The notes beneath the pieces are model-generated. The model ran no database searches and had not been told where the DNA came from. It was given only the letters and a program-made list of their open reading frames with translations. A program made the translations under genes and the position numbers. From positions 87,821 to 151,820 of the forward strand of contig JBEKHB010000001.1 of assembly GCA_050012495.1 (NCBI GenBank): a stretch of 64,000 nt of DNA, given 5' to 3'. This document shows, in pieces, positions 51,760 through 61,138 of the stretch. Source of the stretch: BOG-1155 sp050012495. GTDB lineage: Bacteria > Desulfobacterota > Syntrophorhabdia > Syntrophorhabdales > WCHB1-27. How positions within the stretch are numbered: position 1 is the first letter of the stretch; every line of letters begins with the position of its first letter.

Positions 51760-53448
51760 ATGAGCACTCGGAAGCAACTCCAGGTAAGCGACAGGTGGAA
51801 ACAATTGGCACTGACCAAGACTTGGTTCAACATTTTCGAAGAGACAGCAGACGCATTTCCCGAAGGAGAAGCACTTGTTTTCCTGGAATCAAATCAACGC
51901 TTTACCTATTCTCAATACAAGAAAAAGGTCAAGGAAATAGCGAAAGGTCTGTATGCAATAGGGGTGAGAAAAGGCACCCATGTCGGTATCTGGATGACTA
52001 ACCGGCCCGAATGGATCTTCACTCGATTAGCCGTATATCAGCTCGGGGCCATAATGGTACCATTTCATACCCGATACAGAATAGAGGAAATGAAATATGT
52101 CCTGGGGCAAAGTGATACTGAAGTGCTTGTTATGGAAAGAAGCCTCGTGGGCAAAATAGGCGCGCTCGAGATGCTCACCGAGTTGATACCGGAATTGAGG
52201 GGAAAAGAGGAGGAAAAGGAAGACCTGAAGTCCGACGTGTTTCCCGCGCTCAAAAAGGTTGTTCTATTGGATGAGAAAAAACACCCGGGCGTGTACTCCC
52301 TCGATGAAGTGGTTGGGCTCGGCAAGAGCTTCGAAGATGAGCAGATAGCGGTGAGACATTTGCCTCAAGATACAATCCACATTATCTACACGTCGGGAAC
52401 GACTGGTTTCCCCAAGGGCGTTGTCACACCGAATAGCTGTAGCGTATCACACGACGCGATATATGCGGAACTATGCAGCTTGACCCCAAGAAGCCGATTT
52501 CTCAACCTCATGCCATTTTTCGGCAACATCGGTCTCGATAACCAAGCCATCCCGCTTTTGGTAGGTGCAACCCTGGTGGTAGGACCGAGCAGGTTTGACG
52601 CAGAGCAGACGATGAAGGTGATCCAGGAGGAAAAGGTTACCTACTGTATATTTGTCCCCACCATGCTCCTGGATATCTTGAATCATCCGAGATTTAAGGA
52701 CTATGACTTGGGGTCGTTTGAGAGGATAACGTGTTCCGGGGCTGTTGTTCCACAAACCCTAATACAAGCAGTAAAAGAAAAAATGGGTATCTACCTGATG
52801 AACATTTACGGCTTATCAGAAGCCTCGGGCTTGAGCACCTGGGTGCCCTATGCTGACACCCCTCAACATATCGAAAAATCTGTCGGACTTCCCATGCCCC
52901 ACTGCGAGCTCGCAATACGTGACCTAAAGACAGGCGAGGTACTACCCTCCGGACTGGAGGGAGAAATCTGCACCAGGGAAGTGTTCCTGGGCAGCCAACA
53001 CATGAAGGGCTACTACAAGAAGCCTGGACTCACAGCGGAAACGATTAAGGACGGATGGCTTTACAGCGGAGATCTCGGACGAATGGATGAGGATGGTTAC
53101 GTGTACCTGACGGGGAGGGTGAAGGAGATGTTTACAGTGGGAGGCTTCAATGTGTCCCCTCCTGAAATAGAAAACTACATTTTGAGACATCCCGCGGTGG
53201 CAGGCGTCGCCGTGGCCGGAATCCCGGACAAAAGGCTGGGTGAGGTTTGCGGCGCCTTCATAAAATTGAAGAAAGGCGAGACGGCAACAGCAGACGAGAT
53301 AATAGACTTTTGCAGAGATAAGATTGCAGATATAAAAGTGCCCAGGCATGTGTTCTTTGTGGACGAGTTTCCCATGAATCCCCAGGGGAAGATACAGAAG
53401 TTCAAACTCCGCGAAAAAGCCATAACGAATCTGGGGTTAAAAGAGTGA
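51760..53448 (+). CDS. AMP-forming acyl-CoA ligase 1
   Basis: 562 residues of the ANL superfamily. The ATP motif is IIYTSGTTGFPKGVVTPNSC, then LMNIYGLSEASGLSTW (motif with Tyr-Gly-x-Ser-Glu), the hinge YSGDLGRMDEDGYVYLTGRV and the C-terminal Lys in NPQGKIQKFKLRE. It activates a carboxylate via the acyl-adenylate. The position after the carboxylase subunits suggests activation of the newly formed beta-keto acid. The start at 51760 has GGGAGG upstream, 22 residues inside the longest frame. Paralogue of the gene at 54785 throughout. Confidence 0.9.
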   Translation: MSTRKQLQVSDRWKQLALTKTWFNIFEETADAFPEGEALVFLESNQRFTYSQYKKKVKEIAKGLYAIGVRKGTHVGIWMTNRPEWIFTRLAVYQLGAIMVPFHTRYRIEEMKYVLGQSDTEVLVMERSLVGKIGALEMLTELIPELRGKEEEKEDLKSDVFPALKKVVLLDEKKHPGVYSLDEVVGLGKSFEDEQIAVRHLPQDTIHIIYTSGTTGFPKGVVTPNSCSVSHDAIYAELCSLTPRSRFLNLMPFFGNIGLDNQAIPLLVGATLVVGPSRFDAEQTMKVIQEEKVTYCIFVPTMLLDILNHPRFKDYDLGSFERITCSGAVVPQTLIQAVKEKMGIYLMNIYGLSEASGLSTWVPYADTPQHIEKSVGLPMPHCELAIRDLKTGEVLPSGLEGEICTREVFLGSQHMKGYYKKPGLTAETIKDGWLYSGDLGRMDEDGYVYLTGRVKEMFTVGGFNVSPPEIENYILRHPAVAGVAVAGIPDKRLGEVCGAFIKLKKGETATADEIIDFCRDKIADIKVPRHVFFVDEFPMNPQGKIQKFKLREKAITNLGLKE

Positions 53449-53491
53449 GCCGTTCTGTTCCTGATCAACAAAAAACATAAAGGAGGGAATT

Positions 53492-54700
53492 ATGAAAACT
53501 ACAAACAGATGGGCGGTCTTAATATTTTGCTGGTTGATATGGGGTCTTCTTTTCGGCGACAGAATGATTCTCATCTTCACGGCTCCGATGCTTCTTGACG
53601 AGTTTCGGATCTCACTGACGCAATTTGGCTTCGCAGTATCGTGCCTGACCATTTCGTGGGCGGTGATGGCGGGCATCGCAGGATTCATCTCTGACCGCGT
53701 CGGCCGCCGCAAGGTCATACTACCGGCAATGATCCTTTTTTCGGCCACGACCTGGCTAACGGGACTGGTGAGAAGTATACCTCAACTGCTAATCATTCGG
53801 GGACTCGTCGGAATTGGAGAGGGATCGTATTGGGGCCCTGGCGTATCTCTCATTAACAGTGTGTGGCCCGCAGAAAGACGCGGCTTCGCCCTTGGCTTTC
53901 ATCAGACAGGCGCTCCGATCCTCGGGGTTTTCTTGACTGGAGCCCTCACGGGATGGATCGCACTGAAGTGGGGATGGAGAGCGCCCTTTGTCGTTTACGC
54001 TATCGCCGGATTTGTTCTATGCGCATTGGTCTGGGCGATCGTTGGGGAACCTAAAGAGAAAGCAGCGGATGCGAGCGATGCGAAGCACGTAAAGGGTAGT
54101 TGGAAGATGCTCTTTACGTCCAGAGCCTGGATTTTGAACTTAGTCATCATGGTTTTGGTCATGATAATGTACTGGTCAATAACCGCGTTTCTACCAATCT
54201 ATCTCACAAAAACAAAGGGGATGAATATTGCCGTTGCCGGAGGCGTAGCAGGTATCACAGGACTGGCCGGCCTTTTCGGCATGTGGATCACAGGTCTTTC
54301 CTCGGACTATATTGGTAGAAAGGTAGCGCTAATCATCCCACTCATTCTGATACTAATAGGCATCCCTCTGGTGCTGACCGTTCACTCCCTACCTGCCATG
54401 ATCGTAGCCTTAGTAATTTTGGGCTACGGAATATATGGAGCGTTCCCAATCACCCTTGCAATCGTTCCTGCCGAAGCATCCCCGCCTGAACTGGTTGCTA
54501 CAGGAGTAGGATTGACTATGTTTATGAGTGAGGTTGCGGGAATAGTAGGACCGATCGTGGGAGGTCTTTTAAATGATTTTTGGGGAATTACTGCATCGTT
54601 CTGGTTAGCTTTCATTGTCACTATTGCTTGTATTGGGTGCGCAGTAGCTATGGGGGAAACGAAATACAAAGCAGGAGTCAGACTAGCGACTGCTGGATAA
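53492..54700 (+). CDS. MFS transporter
   Basis: 402 residues, 12 predicted membrane helices. The A-like motif is GFISDRVGRRKV between helices 2 and 3 and DYIGRKVALI after helix 8; the central loop is EPKEKAADASDAKHVKG. It resembles anion:cation or aromatic-acid symporters (PIGEGSYWGPGVSL-type helix 4 with GIGEGSYWGPG). It lies between two ligases, so it likely imports the pathway substrate through the inner membrane. AAAGGAGGG site. Confidence 0.85.
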   Translation: MKTTNRWAVLIFCWLIWGLLFGDRMILIFTAPMLLDEFRISLTQFGFAVSCLTISWAVMAGIAGFISDRVGRRKVILPAMILFSATTWLTGLVRSIPQLLIIRGLVGIGEGSYWGPGVSLINSVWPAERRGFALGFHQTGAPILGVFLTGALTGWIALKWGWRAPFVVYAIAGFVLCALVWAIVGEPKEKAADASDAKHVKGSWKMLFTSRAWILNLVIMVLVMIMYWSITAFLPIYLTKTKGMNIAVAGGVAGITGLAGLFGMWITGLSSDYIGRKVALIIPLILILIGIPLVLTVHSLPAMIVALVILGYGIYGAFPITLAIVPAEASPPELVATGVGLTMFMSEVAGIVGPIVGGLLNDFWGITASFWLAFIVTIACIGCAVAMGETKYKAGVRLATAG

Positions 54701-54784
54701 TGAGTAAAGCGAACTGAAAGTGCATGCGAGGACTCTATCCGTCTTTCAAATAGTGGGTAGCACCAGACGAAAGGAGGGTGCGTC

Positions 54785-56470
54785 TTGACCAAGATGAAAC
54801 TCATGGTAAGCGAAAGATGGCGGGAACTCTCGCAGAAAGACGGCTGGCCCGAGATTCTCGAATCGACTGCCCACAAATATCCTGACAGAGATGCCCTCGT
54901 CTTTTACGGTAAGAGGGTAACCTATAAGGAATATCTTAACCGGATTACGGCGTTGGCTAAAGGCCTCTATTCCATAGGAGTGAGAAAGGGAACTCATGTG
55001 GGGCTGTGGATGACCAACCGCCCCGAATGGTGCTATGCGCGTCTCGCGGTTTACAAGATTGGTGCTGTCCTGGTTCCCTTACATACCCGGTATAGAGCGG
55101 AAGAGTTGAAATATGTGTTGAGGCAGAGTGACACGGAAGTGTTGCTTATGGAAGACAAGTTCTTAGGAAAAATAGACGCGCTGTCCGTTGTAGAAAAATT
55201 GATTCCGGGGCTCAGAACATTCGGCCGAGGCGACATAAAATCGCCTGAATTTCCTCTTTTAAGAAGTGTCGTTCGTTTAGGTGAAACACGCCACGGCCAG
55301 TTATCTTCATATGCGGACCTCGTCGAAAGAGGAAAATCCGTGAGCGACGACGAAGTCAGGGCTTCTCACGAACCTCAAGACACCATACACATCATCTATA
55401 CTTCTGGAACTACCGGGTTCCCCAAAGGGGTAGAAACGCCAAGTTCGTGCAACATCGCCTTTTGCACTATCAGAGCGGAACTTTTCAACCTTGATGATAA
55501 TAGTAGATTTCTCAACGCCATTCCTTTTTTCGGGAACATCGGGATGTCAAACAATACCCTTCCTTTGCTTGACGGCGGCAGCCTCGTAGTAGCCGGGCCA
55601 CAGTTCGATGCCAAGGAAGTGCTGGAATTGATCGAGAAGGAGCGGGTTACGCACACGAATTTTGTACCCACCATGCTAATAGACATTTTGAATCATCCTG
55701 GCGCAGAGAAATACGATCTGTCCTCTCTAAAGCGGATCGAGTGCTCCGGGGCCCCAGTTCCACAGGAATTGATACGAAAGGTGAAAGAACGACTTGGTAT
55801 TTCGCTCATGAACGCTTACGGCCTTTCCGAGGCTTCGGGATTAAGTACCTGGGTCCCTTACGGAGATACGCCCGATCATGTGGAAAAGTCGGTGGGCCTT
55901 CCCCTACCCCATTGTGAGGCGGCAATTTTGGCCCCGACAACGGACGAGAAGCTCCCGGCTAACGTCGCTGGTGAAATATGTACACGGGAGGTCTTCCCTG
56001 GAAGCCAGCATATGAAGGGCTACTATAAGCAGCCTCAACTGACGAGCGAGTGTATCCGAGACGGATGGCTTCACAGCGGAGATCTGGGCTACATGGATGA
56101 TGACGGCTACGTGTATATAACCGGTAGATTGAAAGACATGTTTACCGTCGGTGGCTTCAATGTCTCGCCTCCTGAGATCGAAAATTTCCTGATGAGCCAT
56201 CCTGATGTTCAGAATGCCGCTGTAGTCGGCGTTCCTGACGAGAGGCTTGGTGAGGTAGGGGCTGCTTTCGTGAAGCTCAAGGAAGGCTCGAAAAGCAAGG
56301 AAAACGATTTGATCAAGTTCTGCAGGGGGCAAATAGCCGACATAAAGGTTCCGCGCTACGTGTTTTTCGTAACAGAGCTTCCCGTAACCCCTCAAGGCAA
56401 GGTTCAGAAGTTCAAGTTGCGGGAGAAGGCGGTTGAAGAGATCAACAAAAACCAGGCAAAAGGGGGATAA
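54785..56470 (+). CDS. AMP-forming acyl-CoA ligase 2
   Basis: 561 residues, the same family and length as the ligase at 51760, with identical motif order (YTSGTTGFPKGVETPSSC, LMNAYGLSEASGLSTW, HSGDLGYMDDDGYVYITGRL, TPQGKVQKFKLRE). The TTG at 54785 is chosen because AAAGGAGGGTG ends 4-5 bases upstream; ATG 54794 is 3 codons later. The substrate-pocket stretch differs (PFFGNIGMSNNTLPLL versus PFFGNIGLDNQAIPLL), which may mean a different acid. The next gene starts 5 bases after the stop. Confidence 0.9.
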   Translation: MTKMKLMVSERWRELSQKDGWPEILESTAHKYPDRDALVFYGKRVTYKEYLNRITALAKGLYSIGVRKGTHVGLWMTNRPEWCYARLAVYKIGAVLVPLHTRYRAEELKYVLRQSDTEVLLMEDKFLGKIDALSVVEKLIPGLRTFGRGDIKSPEFPLLRSVVRLGETRHGQLSSYADLVERGKSVSDDEVRASHEPQDTIHIIYTSGTTGFPKGVETPSSCNIAFCTIRAELFNLDDNSRFLNAIPFFGNIGMSNNTLPLLDGGSLVVAGPQFDAKEVLELIEKERVTHTNFVPTMLIDILNHPGAEKYDLSSLKRIECSGAPVPQELIRKVKERLGISLMNAYGLSEASGLSTWVPYGDTPDHVEKSVGLPLPHCEAAILAPTTDEKLPANVAGEICTREVFPGSQHMKGYYKQPQLTSECIRDGWLHSGDLGYMDDDGYVYITGRLKDMFTVGGFNVSPPEIENFLMSHPDVQNAAVVGVPDERLGEVGAAFVKLKEGSKSKENDLIKFCRGQIADIKVPRYVFFVTELPVTPQGKVQKFKLREKAVEEINKNQAKGG

Positions 56471-56475
56471 CGGTT

Positions 56476-58638
56476 ATGGCAAACGAAAGCTATATTACGT
56501 ACATCGACACGGGCGGTACCTTCACCGATTGCATAATCGTAAAAGAAGACGGAAGTTACGTTACTGGAAAATCACCTACTACTCCTGACAAATTGGAGCA
56601 CTGTTTCTTTGAAGCAATCGAGGCAGCATCTGCGAATCTTGGTAAGTCCATGAACGAAGTTCTGAGGTCGGCTTCCGTCGTTGGATATGGAACTACTCAG
56701 GGGACCAATGTAGTGGTAACCGGGCAAGGAGCGCCGAACTTAGGCTTCATAACGACTAGAGGGCACGAGGATAGAACGCTCATTATGCGGCTCAGGGCTG
56801 CGGGGCTATCGAGAAAAGACGGGATGCGTATTGCGAGGGCAGACAAGCCTGTGCCGTTAATTCCGAGAAAGAGGATAAGAGGGGTTGTAGAGAGGATCGA
56901 TTGTAAGGGCAAGGTTGTAATTCCCCTTGATGAGGAGAGTGTGAAGCAAGCTGCAATGGAATTGATAGACGGCGGGGTGCAAGGCATAGCCGTAGGCTTG
57001 CTCTGGTCCTTTCTGAACCAGGACCATGAACGGAGGATAAAAGAGATAATTCAAGGTCTGAAACCTGATTTACCCGTTACCGTTTCCTCTGAAATCTCTC
57101 CGATAATCAGGGAGTATCCGCGTTTTACCGCCACCATGATCGACCTCTATATCGGGAAAGCGTTGAGGGAGCTCCTGGAAACAATAAAAAGCCGCTTGGC
57201 GGAGGCGGGCTATGAGAGACCCTTCCTGATGATGCAGGCCTATGGAGGATTGGCCCGGTCAGAAAGAGTAAAACCGGGCACAACTCTCCATTCGGGGCCA
57301 GTAGGAGGAGTTACAGGGGTGGATTTCCTCAAAACGCTGTATGGATTTGAAAACGCAATGGGAAGTGACGTAGGAGGAACGAGTTTCGATATTTGCTTTT
57401 CTCCCAAAGGCGAAGTCGCGATGCTTCGCGAACCTATTGTGGGGAGATTTGAAATTAGCAATCCCATGCGAGAGATAATGACAATAGGCGCGGGTGGCGG
57501 AACCGTAGCTTTCGTTGATGACATTACTCATACATTACGGGTTGGTCCGGAAAGTGCTGGAGCTGTGCCCGGACCTGCCTGCTACGATAAAGGTGGCATC
57601 GTTCCGACCGTAACCGACGCCGACGTAGTACTGAATCGAGTTAATCCGAACTATTTTCTCGGCGGAAGGATGAAATTGAACAGACAAAAATCGTTTGACA
57701 CAATTAAAGAGCGCATCGCTGAGCCTCTGAAACTAGATGTGATGGAAGCGGCCGAGGCCATGTGCAAAATCATAGACGGCCTTATGCAATCTGCCATTTC
57801 CACAACGATGGCAACGAAAGGAATTGACCCCAAGCAATACGCCCTCTTCTGTTATGGTGGAGGAGGTCCCTCTCACTGCGCTGGCTATACTAACGGAATA
57901 GAGTTTAGCAAGGTCATTATTCCGTCTTTTGCAGCCGTCTTCTCAGCATTTGGCGCTTCGACTGCCGACGTAAAGCACAGATATGAGGCATCGCCGTACG
58001 TCCGGTTCAGGAATCTCCCTTATAATTCTGTTTCGTTGAGATTTGACTTGGACAAACTGAAATCGTTAAGTCAGTTGCCTTCTGAGATGATTGAGAGGTT
58101 CAACGCTATATTCGAGATGATTGAGAAAAGCGCTGATGCTGACATGGAGGCGGAACGTTTCCGAAGCGAAGAGATTAGGAAAGATTATGAGGTATCGGCA
58201 AGATACGTCGGTCAGTTGTGGGAGTTGAGATGTGCGGTCCGCGTCAACAGGATCTCTTCTATTGACGATTTCAAGAATATTGTGAGGGCGTTCGAGGACA
58301 AATATGTTGCCGCATATACCAAGGGAGCCATGGCCCCGAGGGGCGGACTGGAAATAATAGGAATTGCCGTTGAAGCATCAGGCACGACAGTCAAACCTAA
58401 ATTAGTCGAGCATGGGCTCCAAGGTACGGATGCAAGCCACGCCATCAAGGAAGAGAGAGAGGTATACTTTGACGGAAAGTGGTGGGACTGCAAGATCTAT
58501 AGACTGGAAGGACTAAGAGCCGGAAATGTAGTGGATGGCCCCGCAATAATAGAGGGCATTGACATGACGGTAGTCGTTCCTCCTACTCGACGAGTATCGT
58601 CTGATCAATACCGTAACTTTGTTATGGACTACAGATAG
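56476..58638 (+). CDS. HyuA-type subunit 2
   Basis: 720 residues, exactly the length of the first HyuA copy, with matching motifs (YIDTGGTFTDCIIVKEDGSY, GYGTTQGTNVVVTGQGAPNL, MGSDVGGTSFDICFSPKGEV, MTIGAGGGTVAFVDD). It should form the second carboxylase with the gene at 58706. AAAGGGGG lies just before the start. Confidence 0.85.
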   Translation: MANESYITYIDTGGTFTDCIIVKEDGSYVTGKSPTTPDKLEHCFFEAIEAASANLGKSMNEVLRSASVVGYGTTQGTNVVVTGQGAPNLGFITTRGHEDRTLIMRLRAAGLSRKDGMRIARADKPVPLIPRKRIRGVVERIDCKGKVVIPLDEESVKQAAMELIDGGVQGIAVGLLWSFLNQDHERRIKEIIQGLKPDLPVTVSSEISPIIREYPRFTATMIDLYIGKALRELLETIKSRLAEAGYERPFLMMQAYGGLARSERVKPGTTLHSGPVGGVTGVDFLKTLYGFENAMGSDVGGTSFDICFSPKGEVAMLREPIVGRFEISNPMREIMTIGAGGGTVAFVDDITHTLRVGPESAGAVPGPACYDKGGIVPTVTDADVVLNRVNPNYFLGGRMKLNRQKSFDTIKERIAEPLKLDVMEAAEAMCKIIDGLMQSAISTTMATKGIDPKQYALFCYGGGGPSHCAGYTNGIEFSKVIIPSFAAVFSAFGASTADVKHRYEASPYVRFRNLPYNSVSLRFDLDKLKSLSQLPSEMIERFNAIFEMIEKSADADMEAERFRSEEIRKDYEVSARYVGQLWELRCAVRVNRISSIDDFKNIVRAFEDKYVAAYTKGAMAPRGGLEIIGIAVEASGTTVKPKLVEHGLQGTDASHAIKEEREVYFDGKWWDCKIYRLEGLRAGNVVDGPAIIEGIDMTVVVPPTRRVSSDQYRNFVMDYR

Positions 58639-58705
58639 TGAGGAAACCGAGCTTGATGTGCAGTGCTGCTCTTGTCTTTAGGCGGAGCAAAAATGAGGAG
58701 GAAAA

Positions 58706-61078
58706 ATGGTGGACATGAACAAAGGAAGACTCAATCCGAAGGCTGATCCGGTAAAATATGAGCTGTTTTACAATAGATTGGACGCAATCTTGAATGAAGC
58801 GAAAGAAGTTGTGAGATATCTTTCCGGGTCGGTCATTACGAGGGAATCCGGGGAGGTTCAGCAGGCCTTCTATCTGCCGGACGGTCAAGCAGCTCATATA
58901 GCCTGTGGCATCTTGATGCATATAATGAACGTAACACGCGTAATCAATTACATGAATGAAAATAGGTACTACGAAGATGACATAGGGATTCGAGATGGTG
59001 ATCAGTTCATCAACAATGATGCATTTATCGGTGGGATGCACAACCCTGATACCGCGATTATTGCCCCCATATTTTACAAGGGCAAATTAATGGGACACAC
59101 GGCGGCTATTTCCCATACGATAGAGGTCGGTGGGATAGAGCCGGGCGGCATGTGTCCCCGTGCTGTCGAAGCAGCTCACGATGGTCTGCATTTGCCTGCA
59201 GTCAAGTTAATTGAAAATGGGAAGATGCGCAGGGACATCTACAACATGATCCTTCGGGCTGTCAGAGACCCGGTGGGTGTGGAGCTTGACATAAAGGCGC
59301 GGATAGCCGGCAACGAAAGGACACGGCGGAAACTACTCGAACTGATCGAAGATGTGGGACCGGAATACTTTACCTCGGCCTGTGAACAGCTTATTCAAGA
59401 TGCGGCCGAGTCGGCCCGCGCAAAAATTAAGGCTCTGAGGCCGGGTATATACCGGGTGAGAGCCTATGATGACTCGTTTGGCGAAATTGAGAAACTTGCA
59501 GTTATGCAGATTGAAATGAAAGTTACAAAAGACGGTGTGCTTGAGATTGACGTTCCGATTGTGTCCCCACAGGGCAGATGCTTTGACAATGCGTACCTAC
59601 CTGCCGTTGAAGCCACCGCGTTTTATACATTCTTAGACCTCCTTTTCTATGACATTCGATGGAATACAGGGTTGGCGGAAGCAGTAAAAATAGGACATAT
59701 CCTCGAGGATTCAAGACTCAACGCGAACGCGGATGCCTCAGTAGGATATGCCACTGTAGGGATAGGAGCAGTGTTTTGCAACGCCCTCACCGAGGGTCTC
59801 GGCAGAATTGCTTTTGCTTCCGGCAAACCAGAAGACTTGCTCGGCGGAGCCACCACGATGAACGATACACCCGTTGCAGGCATAAGCCAGTGGGGTACCT
59901 TCGCGGCCAATTACTTGACTTCCTCGGCCATGGCGGCAGGAGGGGGAGCGCGGATTGACAAGGACGGGATGGATAGCTCGGTAGATATGTATAACCCCTG
60001 GACCTATGTATCAGATACCGAGGGAGAAGAGATGCTGCTTCCGGTGTTGCACGTTACAAAACGACACAGGCCCAATTCGGGGGGATTCGGGCGCTTTAGA
60101 GGAGGAAACGGGGTGGAGCACATCACCATGATACACGATTCGCCTTCAGTGAGAGTCCTCCACTTTGGGAGTGGGGGGAAAGTCCCGGTCAATATGGGGC
60201 TCTTCGGCGGCTATCCTGGAGTGAGTTCGTATTTTGATTGGTTCCTTAATAGCGACATTTATGACAAGATCAAGAACGGCGCTATCCCTTATGAGCCGGA
60301 CAAGCTCACGGAGTATCTAAAAGGGGAGTACCTACCGGGTGCGCCTAATGCCCCGGCCCGGGAACTTCGATCGGGCGATATGTGGGTCTCGACAAGCTGC
60401 GGAGGCGGCGCGGGAGTTGGCGATCCGTTGGAGCGAGATCCTCGGGCCGTTGTCAGAGACATAGAAAACAAGATGGTAACCTACGATGTCGCAGAGAAGG
60501 CCTACTGCGTTGCCATCGACCAGGACACTATGGAGATCGATGAAACGGCAACCAGGAAAAGAAGAGAAGAAAAGATCCAGGAAAGACTGGGGAAAGGGAT
60601 TCCGGGCAAGCAGTTCCTGAAGAGGCTGGTTGAAAGGAGAGATAAAGGGGAATTGCCAAAGGTAGCACTTGATTTTATGAATGAGACAAGCGGCTTCTGC
60701 CCTGCCTATCGCCTTGACCAGGAGAAAGAAAAGGAGATCGCAGAGGCGAAAGACCTGGAGCCGATTGGAAAGACGGACATAAGGCAGAATCTTTTCCGAC
60801 TGACGTCCTATATCGATGTCGCGGAAGATCGGCAAGGAAGAAGAATCCTGGTCTGTTCAAAGTGCGGCTTCGCCTATTGCGAGGCAAAAGAAAACTTCAA
60901 ACTGTTCTCCCTCGTATACGAGAGGGATCCGGCGGAAATATATCCGGGCAGGTTGGCCTTCGACAAGGACTGGTGCGTTTACAGAGAGTTCTACTGCCCG
61001 GGTTGCGGGACGCAAACTGAGGTTGAAGCGACCGCACCGGGAAGTCCGATTTTGCATAACTACGAATTGGAGGACTGA
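58706..61078 (+). CDS. HyuB-type subunit 2 with fused gamma-like zinc domain
   Basis: 790 residues, parallel in structure to the gene at 49279: EVQQAFYLPDGQAAHIACGI, QFINNDAFIGGMHNPDTAII, IEVGGIEPGGMCPRAVEAAH and the fused C-terminal domain VCSKCGFAYCEAKENFKLFS, YERDPAEIYPG, DWCVYREFYCPGCGTQTEVE. Both copies carry the fusion, so it predates the duplication. A GAGGAGG site lies before the ATG. Confidence 0.85.
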   Translation: MVDMNKGRLNPKADPVKYELFYNRLDAILNEAKEVVRYLSGSVITRESGEVQQAFYLPDGQAAHIACGILMHIMNVTRVINYMNENRYYEDDIGIRDGDQFINNDAFIGGMHNPDTAIIAPIFYKGKLMGHTAAISHTIEVGGIEPGGMCPRAVEAAHDGLHLPAVKLIENGKMRRDIYNMILRAVRDPVGVELDIKARIAGNERTRRKLLELIEDVGPEYFTSACEQLIQDAAESARAKIKALRPGIYRVRAYDDSFGEIEKLAVMQIEMKVTKDGVLEIDVPIVSPQGRCFDNAYLPAVEATAFYTFLDLLFYDIRWNTGLAEAVKIGHILEDSRLNANADASVGYATVGIGAVFCNALTEGLGRIAFASGKPEDLLGGATTMNDTPVAGISQWGTFAANYLTSSAMAAGGGARIDKDGMDSSVDMYNPWTYVSDTEGEEMLLPVLHVTKRHRPNSGGFGRFRGGNGVEHITMIHDSPSVRVLHFGSGGKVPVNMGLFGGYPGVSSYFDWFLNSDIYDKIKNGAIPYEPDKLTEYLKGEYLPGAPNAPARELRSGDMWVSTSCGGGAGVGDPLERDPRAVVRDIENKMVTYDVAEKAYCVAIDQDTMEIDETATRKRREEKIQERLGKGIPGKQFLKRLVERRDKGELPKVALDFMNETSGFCPAYRLDQEKEKEIAEAKDLEPIGKTDIRQNLFRLTSYIDVAEDRQGRRILVCSKCGFAYCEAKENFKLFSLVYERDPAEIYPGRLAFDKDWCVYREFYCPGCGTQTEVEATAPGSPILHNYELED

Positions 61079-61138
61079 AAAAATAGAAAGGGAGAGCGGC
61101 AGTAGAGAGCAGCGCGAATAGAATCGAGGAGGCATGGC

